A stretch of DNA of 64,000 nucleotides from Lysobacterales bacterium (GTDB lineage: Bacteria > Pseudomonadota > Gammaproteobacteria > Xanthomonadales > Xanthomonadaceae): NCBI GenBank assembly GCA_019510125.1, contig JAEKKX010000020.1:1-64000 (forward strand). The letters are read 5' to 3'. Below, in pieces: positions 1 through 6,745 of this stretch. The position numbers were made by a program, and so were the translations under genes. The notes beneath the pieces are model-generated. The model worked only from the letters and a program-made list of their open reading frames with translations. It ran no database searches and was not told the origin of the DNA. Each line of letters starts with the position of its first letter. Within the stretch, counting starts at the first letter, position 1.

Positions 1-1041
1 CATGATCTTTTCTCGGGGTCGGGTGCTGTGGCACAGTTTGTGGCAACACGGGTTCCTGCAACGGTCGCAGCTTCGGATTTACAGCTATTTGCTGTAACTC
101 TGTCCGAAGCTGTGTTGCTACGGAATACCCAACTCCCATGGCCGGATATTTGGGATGCATGGAGAACGCGTGCGCTGCGTAGAATGAAAGCAATAGCGAT
201 CCCCGCAAAGCAGGGTACGGCGAAGCAGTACGTGATGGCTTCTCGAAAGTGGGCTGCAGAGCAAGTAGAACTTCCTATTACCGCGGCGTATGGCGGCCAC
301 TATTTCTCGCCCGAGCAAGCGGTTTGGATTGACTGCCTCCGAGTTACTGTGCCCAATTCTAGAGTTGAGCGTGCCGTGGCTCTAGCCGCGATGATTCAGG
401 CGGCGAGTCGATGCGCTGCAGCGCCTGGGCACACAGCTCAGCCGTTTCAACCTACTGCTACTGCATTGCCATTTCTGATGGATGCTTGGTCGCGAAGTGT
501 AGAGCAGGAGACACGGCGGTTCTTGCAAGAGCTTGCTCAGTGCCATGCCAGGCGGATTGGAATGGCCACCCAGTGTGATGCTGTTACCGCTCTGGATAAG
601 GCCCGAAAAGGAGAGCTGGCTTTTGTAGATCCGCCCTATTCCGGAGTTCACTACAGTCGCTTTTATCACGTGCTTGAGACCATTGCTGTGGGTGGTTGTG
701 GTGAAGTGTCAGGAGTGGGAAGGTATCCTGCTTCATCACATAGGCCTCGTTCCGATTACAGTGTGAAATCGCTTGCTGCTGCAGCGATTACGAAACTATT
801 TGAAACGGCGGCGAAGAATCAAGTTCGATTGATTGTGACCTTTCCAGATCATCTTTGTTCGAACGGTCTATCGGGGGAGACATTGCGTGATATCGCGAAG
901 GCTAATTTTTTAGTGAAGGAGAAGCTCGTTGAGAGTAGATTTAGTACTCTTGGCGGAACTTCAAGTGGAACCGGATTGGCAGGCTCCAGGGCTGCACGAA
1001 TGAAGGCGCAAGAACTTATACTTCAATTGGATCCAATTTAG
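1..1041 (+). CDS. DNA adenine methyltransferase (D12/Dam-like), 5' end outside the window
   Basis: The frame is open from base 1, so the true start lies upstream of the window; about 346 residues are visible. It probably transfers a methyl group from S-adenosylmethionine to N6 of adenine in a specific DNA site. The visible N-terminus carries the AdoMet motif DLFSGSGAVAQ, and about 200 residues later comes the catalytic motif DPPYSGVHYSRFYHVLETI. Motif order (AdoMet site, long specificity-type region, DPPY) matches alpha-class enzymes such as Dam or M.FokI. The GTG at 28 is not a credible start because it would delete the AdoMet motif. Codon use is much AT-richer than everything downstream, pointing to horizontal transfer. 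Any restriction or defence partner would lie upstream. Stop codon is TAG. Confidence 0.85.
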   Translation, partial: HDLFSGSGAVAQFVATRVPATVAASDLQLFAVTLSEAVLLRNTQLPWPDIWDAWRTRALRRMKAIAIPAKQGTAKQYVMASRKWAAEQVELPITAAYGGHYFSPEQAVWIDCLRVTVPNSRVERAVALAAMIQAASRCAAAPGHTAQPFQPTATALPFLMDAWSRSVEQETRRFLQELAQCHARRIGMATQCDAVTALDKARKGELAFVDPPYSGVHYSRFYHVLETIAVGGCGEVSGVGRYPASSHRPRSDYSVKSLAAAAITKLFETAAKNQVRLIVTFPDHLCSNGLSGETLRDIAKANFLVKEKLVESRFSTLGGTSSGTGLAGSRAARMKAQELILQLDPI

Positions 1042-1057
1042 CAGCAGATAGCTCATA

Positions 1058-1077
1058 AGGCGGGTATTGACCCGCCT
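1058..1077 (+). terminator. Hairpin after the methyltransferase gene
   Basis: A perfect 8-bp stem (AGGCGGGT / ACCCGCCT) with an ATTG loop sits 16 bases after the stop codon. Only a short TATAT follows, so termination may be weak. It also marks the end of the AT-rich segment. Confidence 0.5.
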
Positions 1078-1116
1078 ATATCGAAGCGTCGTGCCTAATC
1101 ACGTGGCGATGTCGAA

Positions 1117-1207
1117 ATGCTGGGGTGCCCACCGTTGTCGTCCCAGCATCGCACCGTGCTCGGCGCGTCAAGGTCGAGGCAAGTTGCTGCGCAAACCTTG
1201 ACGCGCC
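1117..1207. repeat. Two adjacent inverted repeats at the edge of the AT-rich segment
   Basis: The first has 8-bp arms ATGCTGGG (1117-1124) and CCCAGCAT (1142-1149). The second has perfect 13-bp arms GGCGCGTCAAGGT (1162-1174) and ACCTTGACGCGCC (1195-1207) around a 20-base loop. They lie between the foreign-looking methyltransferase and the first high-GC gene. Function unknown; they could be remnants of a mobile-element end or a folded-DNA recombination site. Confidence 0.55.
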
Positions 1208-1275
1208 TGCGCGCGATGCGGGTTGGACTCGCCAACGGCGTCCACTCTGGACGTCGGGCGAAACGGAGTGCCGTC

Positions 1276-1479
1276 ATGTCCAAGCCCAAGTCGCCGCCTG
1301 CGTCCCGCGCCGCGGTGTCGAACGTCCTGCTGGTCGAAGTCCCGCCCCAGTTCATCGCCCTGTGCGAAGCCAGCGGCACCCGCCCGCAAGCCGCCCTGCG
1401 CGGCATGGCCGCCATGGTCTGCGGCCTGCGCTATGACGACGACAACCGCCTGGTGCCGCTGGAAGGCACCGCCCCGTGA
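1276..1479 (+). CDS. Small hypothetical protein, 67 aa
   Basis: The ATG at 1276 has a GGAG Shine-Dalgarno sequence nine bases upstream. The in-frame extension back to 1117 runs through the inverted repeats and is unlikely to be coding. The product begins MSKPKSPPASRAAVS and then has a compact core around LLVEVPPQFIALCEASG, with no signal peptide or membrane segment. It may be a small DNA-associated or plasmid/phage-type accessory protein, but nothing diagnostic is present. It stands alone between the inverted repeats and the repeat element at 1520. I do not recognise its family. Confidence 0.55.
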   Translation: MSKPKSPPASRAAVSNVLLVEVPPQFIALCEASGTRPQAALRGMAAMVCGLRYDDDNRLVPLEGTAP

Positions 1480-1519
1480 TCGTCGGCCGGGCGTGGGTTC
1501 GTCCCGCGCCCGACATTCC

Positions 1520-1679
1520 GTAGGGTGGTGGTGAGCGCAGCGAACCCCACCATGCCGCACCGGCGACGTCTCCGGGTGTGGGAGGCACTGATCGAAACGA
1601 GCGTCGCTGCCGTGCCCGGGACGATGTGGCGTCGGATCCGCGCGGATGGTGGGGTTCGCTGCGCTCACCGCCACCCTAC
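1520..1679. repeat. REPIN-like element, family A (34-bp inverted arms)
   Basis: The left arm 1520-1553 begins GTAGGGTGGTGGTGAGCGCA. The right arm 1646-1679 is its reverse complement with one mismatch in 34 bases. They enclose about 92 bases. Two REP-like arms in inverted orientation, with no coding capacity, fit the REPIN class of non-autonomous repeats mobilised by RAYT transposases. No RAYT gene is in the window. It fills most of the gap 1480-1750. Confidence 0.75.
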
Positions 1680-1750
1680 TGCTGATTGACCTCGACGCAA
1701 TCGGGTCCTAACTTCAGTGCATGGATATTCACTTCGAGTCGGGTTCTCGC

Positions 1751-2266
1751 ATGTCGAAGGAACGCATGGTCTGCTGGGCGATAGCCATCGTTCTTGCGGT
1801 ATTGCCTTTTGCCGTCAGCGCAGCCAGCGCGAAAGCAGGAGGCGCTTTCCAGGGAAGCTGGCGCGTCCAGTGGTGCCCGGCGGGCCGGTCCGATGGCGAT
1901 TGCGGCGGGTTGTCGGTCGTCCTGTTCCAGTCGGGCGACACCCTCTGCGGAACGTATTCCGGCGCATCGCCAGGGCTCGATCAGGTGGACGATGGCGAGC
2001 CCGATGCGATCGTGGGCCAGGCCGTCGGGCGCGTGGCCGTCCTCGCGGTTCGCGGAGGACGGAGCGGGGAGGTCCGCCTCGTGCGCGCTCAGTTGAAGGG
2101 GGCCAAGCTGCATTGGCGCGTGCTGCACAGCGTCAGCCCGCCAATCGACGATGCCCGTCACGACGACACGATCATCATCGGATCGAACGACATGCTGGCC
2201 AAAGCGCCGCAGAAGTCCGAGTCTCCAAATGCGCAATGCCTGCGCCGCTTCGGAATAGAGGACTGA
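1751..2266 (+). CDS. Exported protein, probable immunity factor of the downstream lysozyme effector
   Basis: The 171-residue product starts with a typical Sec signal peptide (MSKERMVCWAIAIVLAVLPF, cleavage near AASAKA). I chose the ATG at 1751 because it puts this signal at the N-terminus; an in-frame ATG at 1721 would add ten residues in front of it. The mature part has four cysteines in WCP, DCGG, LCGT and QCLRR contexts, enough for two disulfides, consistent with a folded periplasmic protein. It has no lipobox. It ends 16 bases before the effector gene on the same strand. In Xanthomonas-type systems, T4SS effectors are usually encoded next to a periplasmic immunity protein that blocks the toxin domain, and this gene has the expected size, location and strand. 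The immunity role is inferred from context; I did not recognise a named family. Confidence 0.6.
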   Translation: MSKERMVCWAIAIVLAVLPFAVSAASAKAGGAFQGSWRVQWCPAGRSDGDCGGLSVVLFQSGDTLCGTYSGASPGLDQVDDGEPDAIVGQAVGRVAVLAVRGGRSGEVRLVRAQLKGAKLHWRVLHSVSPPIDDARHDDTIIIGSNDMLAKAPQKSESPNAQCLRRFGIED

Positions 2267-2282
2267 GGACGGAAGGAATCAC

Positions 2283-4178
2283 ATGGAATATCGACGTCTG
2301 GAAGACGAGGAATACCTGCGCAGACTCAAGGTCGTCATCACCGGCTCGGAAGGCCTCAGCGCAACGGTGGAGAACATCGGCGACGGCAAGGCCACGATCG
2401 GCTACGGCTATACGTTCAATCGCTCGGACAACGCAGCGATCTGGCGCGAATCCGGCATCACGTTGAGCGAACAGGACCGTCGCCTGCTCGCGACCGTCGA
2501 TGCCGCGGCAGATGGCGACAGGACACGACTCGCGCTCGGTTTCTCCAAGTCGATGAGCGCCGCCGAGGGTGACGACCTGTTCCGCGCCACCGTTCGTCGC
2601 TACAACGGGCCGGCCGACAGTCTTGACATGCCGAACTCGGATGAGCGGATCGCGCTGGTGTCGCTCGCCTACAACCGCGGTGTCGGCAATGTGTCCAATC
2701 ATCCGGTCATGCAGGCCATCCGCGATGGGGATCGCGCCGAGGCATGGTTCCAGATCCGCTACAACTGCTGGGGAAGCGACAGTCTCGACCACCAGTACCC
2801 GGATCGCCTGTCCAACGAAGGCGGACTGCGCAAACGGCGTTTCGCCGAGGCCGAAGTGTTTTCGCTCTACGACAATCCCGCGTCCGTCACGGCGGACGAG
2901 GCGAAAAGCGTGTACAGGATGTACCAACTGCACCGCGAGGAGATCGATCGGGTCGAATCGTCCTTCGGCGTGACCATCGACGGGCAGGCGGCAACGCGGA
3001 ACCGGATCGCCGAGGCCAATCGCGACTATCACGGTCTCGTCGATACGTATGGCCGGGTGCAGGTCATTTCCGATGCGCTCGCGCCCGCCAGGGACGCTCT
3101 GCTGCAGGACTTGCGTCGGGAAAACCCGGACATCGCGGATCGGTTGACTGCGCAGCAGTTCAATGCGGGCAGGATATTCCTCGACCCGGGCCGGTCGCTT
3201 CAGGATCCGGCAGACGTCGAGCGGCAACATCCGCAGCAAACACGGACGCAGGCTGCCTTGCGTCGTGAGCAGGGCAACACGACGACGGAAACCGTCGACC
3301 CCGACCACGCCGCCACCCTCGATTCCAGACGCATGACCCGCGGCGCCAACCCCCGCGAGGTCGACAGCAACGACCTGCTGATCGGCGAGGGCGGGGACGA
3401 TACATTGCGTGCGCATCGCGGCGACGACATCCTCATCGGCGGCGCGGGCCGCGACCGCATGGAGGGCGGGGTCGGGCAGGACACCTATGTCGTCGGGAAC
3501 GGCGACACGATCCGCGACAGCGACGGACATGGGGAACTGCGCTGGAACCATGCGGCGTTGACGGGCGGTATCCGCAACGAAGGCGACCCGGTCAATACCT
3601 ATCGCAGCGCCGACGGTGAATACACCTACACGCTCAGTGGCAACACGCTCGATATCGCGAATCGCCAAGGGGAGAAGATCCGGGTCGAAGACTATGCGCG
3701 GGGCGATCTCGGTTTGCGTCTGCAGGAGCCTGCGAATGCCGCCACGTCAACCCCGCCTGCGCAGGAGGGCAACGCGCAGGCGATCGAGCGACTGGGTCCG
3801 CAGGACCGGGCCATCTACGATCGGATGCTGACGGCCGTGCATGCACGCCCGGGCCAGTTCACGCAGGAGCAGCAGGAAAACATCGCAGCAGCGGGTCTCG
3901 CCGAATACAGGCGACGCGACGGTCTGGTGCAACAGCCGCAGGATATCGGCGTCTACGGCGATCGCTTGTTCGCCGCCTGGTTCCCGCACGGCCAGGACCG
4001 CGAGCCGAACTTCCACGCGAACGTGCGCATGGACGAGGCCGCGCGGACGCCTGCGCAGGACAGCCTGCAGCAGGTGGATGCGTTGGCCCGCGAGCGTGCG
4101 ATGGCGCCTCCACAGCAGCAAATCGAATCGCCTGCACAGCAGCAAGGCGGGCCGAGCATCGGCGCACGGACGCTATAG
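2283..4178 (+). CDS. Putative T4SS antibacterial effector: lysozyme-like domain, RTX repeats, XVIPCD
   Basis: 631 residues with no signal peptide. Residues 1-190 resemble T4-type lysozyme (GH24): an EGL motif with the likely catalytic Glu23, then TIGYGYT (Thr38), and IALVSLAYNRGVGN further on. Residues about 364-415 hold glycine-aspartate RTX nonapeptides (GEGGDDTL, RGDDILIGGAG, GGVGQDTY) that bind calcium in other secreted proteins. From about 497 to the end lies a segment like the Xanthomonas VirD4-interacting domain: a RPGQFTQEQQENIA motif, further conserved-looking blocks and a glutamine-rich tail (PPQQQ, PAQQQ). That domain directs X-Tfe toxins to the VirD4 coupling protein for injection into rival bacteria. 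Expected role: cleaving peptidoglycan in the target periplasm, with calcium helping it fold there. A good Shine-Dalgarno (GGAAGGA) precedes the start. The secretion machinery is not in the window. Stop is TAG. Confidence 0.8.
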   Translation: MEYRRLEDEEYLRRLKVVITGSEGLSATVENIGDGKATIGYGYTFNRSDNAAIWRESGITLSEQDRRLLATVDAAADGDRTRLALGFSKSMSAAEGDDLFRATVRRYNGPADSLDMPNSDERIALVSLAYNRGVGNVSNHPVMQAIRDGDRAEAWFQIRYNCWGSDSLDHQYPDRLSNEGGLRKRRFAEAEVFSLYDNPASVTADEAKSVYRMYQLHREEIDRVESSFGVTIDGQAATRNRIAEANRDYHGLVDTYGRVQVISDALAPARDALLQDLRRENPDIADRLTAQQFNAGRIFLDPGRSLQDPADVERQHPQQTRTQAALRREQGNTTTETVDPDHAATLDSRRMTRGANPREVDSNDLLIGEGGDDTLRAHRGDDILIGGAGRDRMEGGVGQDTYVVGNGDTIRDSDGHGELRWNHAALTGGIRNEGDPVNTYRSADGEYTYTLSGNTLDIANRQGEKIRVEDYARGDLGLRLQEPANAATSTPPAQEGNAQAIERLGPQDRAIYDRMLTAVHARPGQFTQEQQENIAAAGLAEYRRRDGLVQQPQDIGVYGDRLFAAWFPHGQDREPNFHANVRMDEAARTPAQDSLQQVDALARERAMAPPQQQIESPAQQQGGPSIGARTL

Positions 4179-4182
4179 CAGG

Positions 4183-4270
4183 CAGCCCCGGCAGGGCCGA
4201 AGGCTGCGCTCGGGAATTTCGCAGAGGTGTGCGCCGATCCTTCCCGCGTGCAGGTCGTGTCTGCCTGTAC
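4183..4270. repeat. Decayed copy of REPIN-like family B
   Basis: The stretch aligns with the better preserved element at 5244-5336: the core CGGGAATTTCGCAGAGG matches CGGGAATCTCGGAGAGG there, and both flanking arms are recognisable with many substitutions. It occupies the convergent gap between the effector and BLUF genes. Confidence 0.55.
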
Positions 4271-4306
4271 TTCGAGATCGCATGGATCAAGGTGCGGACG
4301 TTCGGC

Positions 4307-4894
4307 TCAAGCGAACGCCCCCATCGCCGCCGCGATCACGGCGGCCGCCACGATCACGGCCGCGATGACGGCCGGGATCACCCAGGGGACGCGGGCGGCG
4401 GCGGAGCGGGGTGTCGCCTCCGCAGTGGCCGGCGTCCGTTCGGCCGCCGCAGGCATGGGGTCGAGGTCCCGTCCGCGGCCCAGCAGGTCGAGCACGCGGG
4501 CGACCGTGGCCTCGTCGAAGCGGTAGGGGTCGAAGCTCGACAGCCCGAGCTCGCGCAGCAGGGCCTTCATCTCGGCATCGAGCGGGACGTACTTCATGGC
4601 CCAGGTCGCGAAACTGGTGCGCTCGATGGGCCGGCGGACCAGGACCTGCAGGTCGCTGTGCCGCGGGTCGCGCAGCAGGGCGGCGTAGAGCCGATCCACG
4701 TCCTCGGCGCGGCCTTCCAGGCACTGGAAGAAGCAGCCGTCGCCGAAATACAGCGCGCCGACCAGCCCGCGCCGCGCGTTGTTGATGCGCGACTGCGCCA
4801 GGATGCGGGCGACGCTGGGCTCGATCCCCAGTTCGGCGGGCATGGCGGTGAAGGTCGAGCGGCTCACGTACACGATCTGGACCAGGTCCGACAC
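4307..4894 (-). CDS. BLUF-domain blue-light sensor with C-terminal membrane anchor
   Basis: 195 residues. Residues 1-100 form a BLUF domain binding FAD: Tyr9 in QIVYVSRS, Asn38/Asn39 in SRINNARRGLVGAL and Gln57 in CFFQCLEG are the residues that rearrange hydrogen bonds on illumination, and a Trp lies in FATWAMKY. The C-terminus, after a Pro/Ala-rich linker, is one hydrophobic helix (VPWVIPAVIAAVIVAAAVIA). No output domain such as EAL or GGDEF is present, so signalling must go through a partner. The start is GTG at 4894, chosen because AAGGGAG lies about eight bases upstream and the BLUF fold begins directly after it. The 498-bp region upstream (4895-5392) holds this promoter and the family B repeat, with no other gene visible. 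Confidence 0.88.
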   Translation of the reverse strand: MSDLVQIVYVSRSTFTAMPAELGIEPSVARILAQSRINNARRGLVGALYFGDGCFFQCLEGRAEDVDRLYAALLRDPRHSDLQVLVRRPIERTSFATWAMKYVPLDAEMKALLRELGLSSFDPYRFDEATVARVLDLLGRGRDLDPMPAAAERTPATAEATPRSAAARVPWVIPAVIAAVIVAAAVIAAAMGAFA

Positions 4895-5243
4895 GGGTTG
4901 TCTCCCTTCTGTGGCTGCGTTTATGGGGGCGGCGCGCGGGGCGGCCTCGCCCTTGCGATCGCGCACAGGACATACGGCGGACCGGGGCGCCCGGATGCAC
5001 GCGGGGGGCGTGCGCGGCTTACCGCCGGCCGCCTGTCGTGTGGCTGCCCGATTGACGCAGGCGGTGGGTCCGGGCCGCGCGTGGCCTGGCGGGGAGGGTC
5101 GCGGAGGCATGACACCCGCCGACTTGCCGTCGCGGGGCGACACGATGCGCTGTGCGGCGCCTTCCGTGCAAAGCGACGCGATCTCGGCCGCGGCCCGGCC
5201 GTTCAGGCCGCACTGCCGGACGCGGTTCGATCGCAAGTGGCGT

Positions 5244-5336
5244 GTAGCCCGGGTAAGGCCAAAGGCCGCACCCGGGAATCTCGGAGAGGCATGCATTCGT
5301 TCTTCCCGGGTGCGCGCGTTGCGCTTGCCCGGGCTA
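5244..5336. repeat. REPIN-like element, family B
   Basis: The left arm starts TAGCCCGGGTAAGGCC (5245-5276) and the right arm ends GCTTGCCCGGGCTA (5305-5336). The outer TAGCCCGGG and inner CACCCGGG ends are perfectly complementary and the middle is not. It lies between the BLUF promoter and the 3' end of the TrmY-like gene. A degraded relative is at 4183-4270. Confidence 0.7.
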
Positions 5337-5392
5337 CGGCGTATTGCCAGTCCGAGCGGCCGCTTGGTTTCACGCTCGCAGCCCGAGGCTGC

Positions 5393-5989
5393 CTACGACC
5401 TTTGATCCAGCTCGTGATGGATCAGGGTCACGCACTGCGAGGCGAACAGCATGGTCGGGCCGAGGGCGATGAGCTTCGCGCCCAGACGTTCGAGGCCGGG
5501 GATGGTCTTCTTCGGCATCGGGATGTGGTCGGTGAGCAGGAAACACGGATTGTCGGCGAACGCCTGTTCGCGGATCGGCGCGCCCTTGCGGTCCATGAGG
5601 AACAACTGGTGGTCCGCGGACAGCGTCTGCACCAGTTTCTCGAAGCTGATCGTCTGCACGGTGACGCCGGATTCGACGGCGCGGGTGTCTTCCTTGCCCA
5701 TCCCGAGCGAGGCGTCCAGCGCGGCGGCGACCTTGGTCAGGAGCGAGCGTTCGTCGAAGCCGCCGATGTCGTGCATGGCGTTGATCTCGAAGCGCACGGT
5801 GCGGGAGAAATCGCGGGTGCTTTCCAGCACCAGGTAGACGACGACGTCGGGCCGGTGCGACTGGGCCACGAACAGCGCGTTCATCAGGGTGTGCGCGAGG
5901 ATCTCGGTGTGGGCGTCCTTGCCGACCGAGTCCCACAGTTTCCGGCTGTCGGTCGGCGCCGCCCGCGCTCTGAGTACGAAGGTTCGCAT
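5393..5989 (-). CDS. trmY: TrmY-family SPOUT RNA methyltransferase
   Basis: 198 residues matching the COG1901/DUF358 family. Archaeal members N1-methylate pseudouridine 54 of tRNA using S-adenosylmethionine. Visible family blocks are MRTFVLRARAAPTD at the start, TLMNALFVAQSHRPDVVVYL, VTVQTISFEKLVQ, DHIPMPKKTIPGLERLGAK and the C-terminal knot region LGPTMLFASQCVTLIHHELD. Start ATG 5989 is where family similarity begins; the frame extends further upstream only as arginine-rich low-complexity sequence. Bacterial homologues exist sporadically and their substrate is less certain than the archaeal one. No Pus10-type pseudouridine synthase is nearby. It is transcribed alone. Confidence 0.85.
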   Translation of the reverse strand: MRTFVLRARAAPTDSRKLWDSVGKDAHTEILAHTLMNALFVAQSHRPDVVVYLVLESTRDFSRTVRFEINAMHDIGGFDERSLLTKVAAALDASLGMGKEDTRAVESGVTVQTISFEKLVQTLSADHQLFLMDRKGAPIREQAFADNPCFLLTDHIPMPKKTIPGLERLGAKLIALGPTMLFASQCVTLIHHELDQRS

Positions 5990-6091
5990 GTGGGTTCGCC
6001 GCCGCCTGTGCCTGCGCGGCACCGCGCGTGCCGCGCGGTCATTGTCGCGTGAAACGGCGGTCCCGGTCATGCCCCGCCGCGGACGCTGCGG

Positions 6092-6709
6092 TCAACGCCG
6101 CCGGCCGCGCTTGTCGGGGGCGAATTCGCGGTCCCACAGGATCCTGCGCGCCAGCGGCAGCACGTCGGCGGCGCGCGGCAGGTCGGACAGCCACAGGAAG
6201 TCGTACTTCTTCGGGTTGGTCCTGGCGTCGGGCGTGCAGGCGAGCTTGAAGAGCTGGCCGAGCCAACTGTATTCCGGTACGGGCGTCCACGACTGGTCGC
6301 GCGGCGGGGCCCGTTCGATCCTGCCGCCGACCTGCTGGGCGTAGGCGCGCGGAATGCGCAGCTTGCGGGCCTTGCAGTCGAAGTCGAGGGTCGAGGCGAC
6401 GTAGTTGTACTTGTCGGGCGCTTCGAAGAACTCGATGCCTTCGATCGAGACTTCGCCGCCCGGCAGGGTGCGGGTCTTGCCGTTGGCGACGTACATCGTC
6501 CGCGACGGCGCATCGCCTTTGCCGAAGATGATGTACCAGCATGCCGCCATGCCCTCCCGGCACGGTCCGGCGGGGGCGGCGGAGGCGGCATCGGCGTCCT
6601 GCGCACGGCCCTCCGCGGGCGCAGCCAGCAGCAGGACGGCGGCGATCGCCGCGGACGTCGCCGACGCCGTGAACCGGGCGACTGCGAGGCGTTGAAGGGC
6701 GTGAGGCAT
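6092..6709 (-). CDS. Secreted hypothetical protein, 205 aa
   Basis: A Sec signal peptide (hydrophobic stretch AIAAVLLLAAPAEGRAQ) is followed by a roughly 170-residue periplasmic or secreted domain with cysteines in GPCREGMAACW, DFDCKARK and LACTPDA, plausible disulfide partners. Aromatic-rich motifs such as YIIFGKGDAP and SWTPVPEYSWLGQ are present, but I do not recognise a family. CCGGAG lies just upstream of the ATG. It is the second gene of a two-gene unit, 36 bases after the gene at 6746-7516, so the two exported proteins probably work together. Confidence 0.7.
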   Translation of the reverse strand: MPHALQRLAVARFTASATSAAIAAVLLLAAPAEGRAQDADAASAAPAGPCREGMAACWYIIFGKGDAPSRTMYVANGKTRTLPGGEVSIEGIEFFEAPDKYNYVASTLDFDCKARKLRIPRAYAQQVGGRIERAPPRDQSWTPVPEYSWLGQLFKLACTPDARTNPKKYDFLWLSDLPRAADVLPLARRILWDREFAPDKRGRRR

Positions 6710-6745
6710 GCGGTGGGGCTCCGGAAAAGGTCGCGGGCGGGACGT

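Noticed and set aside
1042-1225. Possible integron attC site after the methyltransferase gene
   Set aside because: A GTTGGAC core is present near 1215, but no matching RYYYAAC partner at a suitable distance, and no integrase is visible.
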